Shown here piece by piece: positions 5,881 to 8,339 of a stretch of DNA of 8,339 bases. The stretch comes from Actinomycetes bacterium (GTDB taxonomy: Bacteria > Actinomycetota > Actinomycetes > Actinomycetales > Microbacteriaceae): contig JAEWDJ010000163.1 in assembly GCA_023390155.1 (NCBI GenBank), positions 1 through 8,339 of the forward strand, read 5' to 3'. The number at the start of each line of letters is the position of its first letter. Positions within the stretch are counted from its first letter, which is position 1. The notes under the pieces were generated by a model. The model saw only the letters and a list, made by a program, of their open reading frames with translations, made no database searches and was not told where the DNA came from. The translations under genes were made by a program, and so were the position numbers.

Positions 5881-5921
5881 GACGGTGCAGACTCCTTCGG
5901 GTCGGAACGGGGGTGCCGTGG

Positions 5922-5947
5922 AGTGTACGCCCGCGCCGCGCTACGCT
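5922..5947. promoter_or_regulatory. Back-to-back -10 boxes for mscS (-) and SDR gene (+)
   Basis: On the minus strand TACACT occupies 5922-5927, about 42 bases before the mscS GTG. On the plus strand TACGCT occupies 5942-5947, 54 bases before the SDR ATG, with a weak -35 TGGAGT at 5919-5924. Both hexamers fit TANNNT. The two promoters would overlap so that one polymerase may exclude the other. No convincing -35 is seen for mscS. Confidence 0.35.
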
Positions 5948-6001
5948 GAGGGCTTCGGGGGGAATCATCTGCACTGGTCGGCGACGAAGCGGGAGACAGG
6001 C

Positions 6002-6997
6002 ATGGCAGCGACACGGACGCTCTTCATCGGCGGCACAGGGGTCATCAGCTCCGCGTGCGTCGCGGAGGCGCTGGCGGCGGGGCACGAGGTCACGGTGGTC
6101 AACCGCGGTTCGAGCGCGTCGCGCCCGCTGCCGGAGGGCGTGGAGGTGCTGCACGCCGACATCCGGGATCCGGAGAGCGTGCACGCGGCGCTGGGGGAAC
6201 GCAGCTTCGACGTCGCCGCCGAGTTCCTGGCCTTCACGCCGGAGCACATCCGCACCGACTTCGACCTGTTCGAGGGCCGGGTCGGGCAGTTCGTGTTCAT
6301 CAGCTCGGCGTCCGCGTACCAGACGCCGCCGTCCCGGCTTCCGGTGACCGAGTCGACGCCGCTCCGCAACCCGTTCTGGCAGTACTCGCGCGACAAGATC
6401 GCGTGCGAGGACCTGCTGGTGGAGGCGTACCGGGAGCGGGCCTTCCCCGTCACGATCGTGCGGCCCTCGCACACCTACGACCGCACGATGATCCCGACCA
6501 TGGGGCACTGGACCGACCTCGAGCGGATGCGCCGCGGCGCGCCCGTCGTGGTGCACGGCGACGGCACGAGCCGGTGGACGATCACGCACAACACGGACTT
6601 CGCCGTGGCCTTCACCGGCCTGCTCGGGCTGCCGGAGGCGGTCGGCGACACGTTCCACATCACGGGTGACGAGGCGCCCACCTGGGACCGCATCTACTGC
6701 GACCTGGCGGAGGCCCTCGGTGTGGAGGCCGACCTGGTGCACGTGGCGAGCGAGTCCATCGCCGCGGTGGTGCCGGATCTCGGGCCGGGGCTGCTGGGCG
6801 ACAAGGCCCACTCCATGCAGTTCGACAACGGCAAGGTGCGGGCGCTGGTCCCCGCCTTCCAGCAGCGCGTGCCGTTCGCGCGCGGCGCGGGCGAGATCGT
6901 CGAGTGGTACCTGGCCGACCCCGCACGGCAGCGCGTCGACCCGGATCTCGACGCCGCGTTCGACCGCCTGGTCGACCACGCGCGCGCGTTCGGCTGA
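6002..6997 (+). CDS. NAD(P)-dependent epimerase/dehydratase-like SDR protein
   Basis: 331 residues, an extended short-chain dehydrogenase/reductase. The N-terminal Rossmann motif FIGGTGVIS (8-16) binds NAD(P), and VNRG (33-36) ends the second beta-strand. HADIRD (51-56) is the usual adenine-contacting element and FISSASAY (99-106) the strand before the active site. Tyr128 and Lys132 form the YxxxK catalytic pair in QYSRDK. IVRPSHTYD (152-160) and VHGDGTSRWTITHNTDFA (184-201) are typical of epimerase-like members. The reaction is unknown; nucleotide-sugar epimerase, reductase or dehydratase are all possible, and there are no sugar-pathway neighbours. The ATG at 6002 is set by GGGAG (5991-5995) 6 bases upstream and by starting just before the first strand. 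An in-frame extension to 5624 runs antisense to mscS and is rejected. Converges with the lipoprotein gene. Confidence 0.92.
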   Translation: MAATRTLFIGGTGVISSACVAEALAAGHEVTVVNRGSSASRPLPEGVEVLHADIRDPESVHAALGERSFDVAAEFLAFTPEHIRTDFDLFEGRVGQFVFISSASAYQTPPSRLPVTESTPLRNPFWQYSRDKIACEDLLVEAYRERAFPVTIVRPSHTYDRTMIPTMGHWTDLERMRRGAPVVVHGDGTSRWTITHNTDFAVAFTGLLGLPEAVGDTFHITGDEAPTWDRIYCDLAEALGVEADLVHVASESIAAVVPDLGPGLLGDKAHSMQFDNGKVRALVPAFQQRVPFARGAGEIVEWYLADPARQRVDPDLDAAFDRLVDHARAFG

Positions 6998-7034
6998 CCC
7001 GCCGGCCCGCTGACCGCGCGGTCGGTTCGGGTCA
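6995..7034. terminator. Symmetric inverted repeat containing both convergent stop codons
   Basis: TGACCCG (6995-7001) and CGGGTCA (7028-7034) are perfect inverted repeats. The first three bases of the first arm are the SDR stop codon and the last three of the second arm are the lipoprotein stop codon on the other strand. Between them lies the perfect 12-base palindrome GACCGCGCGGTC (7012-7023). Transcripts of either strand could fold the same nested hairpin, so it is a candidate bidirectional terminator or 3' stabiliser. There is no T-run. Confidence 0.5.
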
Positions 7035-7580
7035 CTTGGAGTAGCCGGAGCCGTCGCCTCCCGTCGTCGCGGCGGCGCCGATCCGCATGCCGTCCGGGCT
7101 CACCGCCCACCAGATGCCGCCGACGCCCTGCCCGGTCGTGTCGCCGGCCGAGGAGTCGCCGGCGAACGTGTAGAGCGGCCAGCCGTCCAGGGTGACCTGC
7201 GTGCCGCCGTCGACGCCGGTGATGGTGCCGACCGTGCCGGAGACGCCGGTCACGGCGGGTTTCGCCGAGTCGGTCTCGACGGCGGGCCACTGCGCCGCGC
7301 ACGCGCCGGAGCAGGAGCTCGTGCCCGCGTCCTGCGTGTCCTTGTCGAAGACGTAGACGGTGAGGCCCTTGCCGTCGACGACGACGGTGCCGAGCGAGGT
7401 GTTCCCGGTCGCGAGGACGGCGGTGGCGGCCGTTCCGGAGGCCGGGGTCGAGGTGCTCCCGGTGGTGGAGCCGGACATCCCGTACCCGGAGGTCCCCGCT
7501 CCCCCGGACGAGCAGCCGGCGAGGGCCAGGGCGGCCGCGGCGGCGGTGGCGGCGAGCAGGGCGGTGATTCGCGTTCTCAT
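7032..7580 (-). CDS. Secreted-repeat lipoprotein (COG4315-like)
   Basis: 182 residues. The N-terminus MRTRITALLA plus an Ala/Leu core ends in the lipobox LALAGC, so Cys23 should be lipidated and the protein anchored outside the membrane. A Ser/Thr/Gly linker (24-58) is followed by two copies of the secreted repeat of unknown function. The first copy is GTVVVDGKGLTVYVFDKD...CSGACAAQWPAV (64-101); the second is GTQVTLDGWPLYTFAGDSSAGDTTGQGVGGIWWAVSPDG (126-164). Cys90 and Cys94 in the first copy could form a disulfide or bind a ligand. The molecular function of this family is not established. The ATG at 7580 is preferred because GGAAGGGA lies 5 bases upstream; an upstream ATG at 7595 would put that site inside the gene. 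It follows the three-TM protein gene by 71 bases on the same strand, probably as an operon. Confidence 0.92.
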   Translation of the reverse strand: MRTRITALLAATAAAAALALAGCSSGGAGTSGYGMSGSTTGSTSTPASGTAATAVLATGNTSLGTVVVDGKGLTVYVFDKDTQDAGTSSCSGACAAQWPAVETDSAKPAVTGVSGTVGTITGVDGGTQVTLDGWPLYTFAGDSSAGDTTGQGVGGIWWAVSPDGMRIGAAATTGGDGSGYSK

Positions 7581-7612
7581 GATGTTCCCTTCCATGGGGG
7601 AAACGAGAGCGG

Positions 7613-7638
7613 GGCCGCCTGCGGTTCATCGCGCGGCC
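7613..7638. other. Hairpin between the three-TM and lipoprotein genes
   Basis: GGCCGC (7613-7618) and GCGGCC (7633-7638) form a perfect 6-bp stem around a 14-base loop in the 71-base gap. On the minus-strand transcript it could attenuate, process or set differential expression between the two genes. Such stems arise often by chance in DNA this GC-rich. Confidence 0.25.
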
Positions 7639-7651
7639 GACGGGCTCCCCG

Positions 7652-7969
7652 TCACCAGGGCGTGAGCGCCACCCCCGCCGAGAACGCCGTGACGGCGGCG
7701 CCGCCCAGGCCGACCAGCAGCGCCGCGAGGGCGAGCCAGGCGATCGTCGATTCGCGCGCCTTGCGGAGGGTGAGGACGACGGCCGCCACGGCGAAGCCGG
7801 CGAGGAGCGCCAGGGTGGTGATGGCGGGTGCGTCCCGCTGGCGCGGCGAGCAGTCGGACGGGTAGACCGCCGCGCAGACGGAGGGCAGGCTCCAGGCGCC
7901 GACGACGGCGACCACGCAGACGAGCCACACGGCGCCGAAGGCCAGGACGGAGCGCAGGGTGTCGCTCAT
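7652..7969 (-). CDS. Small three-TM membrane protein, function unknown
   Basis: 105 residues. Hydrophobic helices lie at about 6-27, 50-68 and 78-101. The loop between the first and second carries two cysteines (Cys32, Cys40) in SVCAAVYPSDCSPRQRD, which could form a disulfide if the loop is extracytoplasmic; a short basic link LRKARES joins helices two and three. No family is recognised. The ATG at 7969 is chosen because AGGAGG (minus strand, 7975-7980) lies 5 bases upstream; the in-frame GTG at 7975 touches that site and is unlikely. Being first of a two-gene unit with the lipoprotein, it may act in the same envelope process (inference). A minus-strand TAGAGT at 8000-8005 could be its -10 box, but no -35 is clear. 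Confidence 0.82.
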   Translation of the reverse strand: MSDTLRSVLAFGAVWLVCVVAVVGAWSLPSVCAAVYPSDCSPRQRDAPAITTLALLAGFAVAAVVLTLRKARESTIAWLALAALLVGLGGAAVTAFSAGVALTPW

Positions 7970-8021
7970 CCGCACCTCCTCCCCGTCGAGTTGCCGTCGA
8001 CTCTAGCGACGAAACAGAGGC

Positions 8022-8051
8022 TTTACTATTAAGAAACTTTCCTGATACATT
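8022..8051 (+). promoter_or_regulatory. Promoter with extended -10 for the ROK regulator gene
   Basis: TTTACT (8022-8027, 4 of 6 to TTGACA) and TACATT (8046-8051, fits TANNNT) are 18 bases apart. The TG at 8043-8044 gives an extended -10 (TGATACATT). This is the most AT-rich stretch of the window. Transcription would start near 8058, about 28 bases before the ATG. Confidence 0.5.
8029..8045. promoter_or_regulatory. Candidate ROK operator, imperfect 17-bp palindrome
   Basis: TTAAGAAACTTTCCTGA is an imperfect palindrome centred on 8037, with 6 of 8 base pairs symmetric. Its AGAAACTTTCCT core resembles the AAACTTTCCTAA-type sites I recall upstream of actinobacterial ROK regulators. It fills the spacer between the -35 and -10 boxes, where a bound repressor would block polymerase. 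Autorepression is inferred from this position. Confidence 0.5.
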
Positions 8052-8085
8052 CGCGGCAGATGATCGTTCCGACGAGGGGATGAGG

Positions 8086-8339
8086 ATGGCCGAGAGACCT
8101 GTCCGCGGCACGCCGGCCTGGCTGCGCGAGACCAACGACCGCACGGCGCTCTCGCTGCTGCTCGAGCACGGGGTGCTCACCCGCAGCCGCATCGGGGAGC
8201 TCTCCGGCCTGTCGAAGCCGACCGCGGCCCAGATGGTGTCCCGCCTCGAGACCGCCGGCCTCATCCACGTCGTCGGAGAGGTCTCCGGAGGCCGCGGACC
8301 GAACGCCGCGAGCTACGCCGTTCGCACCGACCGGATGCT
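8086..8339 (+). CDS. ROK-family transcriptional repressor, N-terminal part
   Basis: 84 residues are visible before the window ends. The segment NDRTALSLLLEHGVLTRSRIGELSGLSKPTAAQMVSRLETAGLI (17-60) is the winged helix-turn-helix of NagC/XylR-like ROK repressors. The recognition helix is around SKPTAAQMVSRLET (43-56) and the wing around GEVSGGRGPNAASYAV (64-79). In complete members a sugar-kinase-like domain follows that senses a sugar or sugar phosphate; it is outside the window, so a full-length gene is assumed rather than seen. ATG 8086 is preferred because GAGGGG (8074-8079) lies 6 bases upstream; an in-frame ATG at 8080 abuts that site. It is divergent from the three-TM gene, and its promoter carries a palindromic operator candidate. 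Its sugar targets probably lie downstream. Confidence 0.92.
   Translation, partial: MAERPVRGTPAWLRETNDRTALSLLLEHGVLTRSRIGELSGLSKPTAAQMVSRLETAGLIHVVGEVSGGRGPNAASYAVRTDRM

Noticed and set aside
4133..6979. A 948-codon minus-strand open frame running from the MscS partner gene through mscS and across the SDR gene
   Set aside because: Only its last 171 codons (4133-4645) are a real gene. The rest is antisense or out of frame to well-supported genes, is Arg/Pro/Gly/His-rich with no domains, and is a by-product of high GC content.
6978..7034. A possible attachment site or mobile-element end at the inverted repeat
   Set aside because: There is no integrase, transposase, tRNA or matching repeat elsewhere in the window; its position on two stop codons fits a terminator better.
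7626..8264. A 212-codon minus-strand frame across the ROK gene and the intergenic region
   Set aside because: It is antisense to the clear winged-helix coding sequence and out of frame with the three-TM protein gene.

Overview
The window is very GC-rich and gene-dense. Its gene content suggests a high-GC Gram-positive actinobacterium, plausibly of the Microbacteriaceae. The pointers are a MsrA closely resembling mycobacterial MsrA, GTG starts, strong GGAGG-type ribosome sites, overlapping ATGA junctions and a possible leaderless gene. The genus is inference. I see no rRNA, tRNA, CRISPR array, insertion sequence or phage gene.

Layout. 1-977 (+): the end of an unidentified gene overlaps, by ATGA, a four-TM membrane protein with a PH-like tail. 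998-2122 (+): rlmC, a 23S rRNA uracil-5 methyltransferase with intact Fe-S and catalytic cysteines. 2162-3163 (-): a msrB-msrA operon for repair of oxidised methionine. 3388-4113 (+): a small alpha/beta hydrolase, divergent from msrB. 4133-5880 (-): a MscS-type mechanosensitive channel, translationally coupled through ATGA to a conserved protein of unknown function with an acidic serine-repeat head. 6002-6997 (+): a NAD(P)-binding epimerase-like SDR, divergent from the channel gene. 7032-7969 (-): a small three-TM protein followed by a secreted-repeat lipoprotein. 8086-end (+): the N-terminal DNA-binding part of a ROK-family repressor, whose promoter contains a palindromic operator candidate.

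Functionally this is mostly a housekeeping and stress-response neighbourhood: rRNA modification, methionine sulfoxide repair, osmotic release and an envelope lipoprotein. I found no clear novel multigene system. The points most worth a second look are a MsrB whose only cysteine is the catalytic one, a tandem duplication of the msrB ribosome-site/start module, the coupled MscS partner, a symmetric inverted repeat that includes the stop codons of two convergent genes, a block of 43 codons in which 41 end in C, and the ROK operator-in-promoter arrangement.
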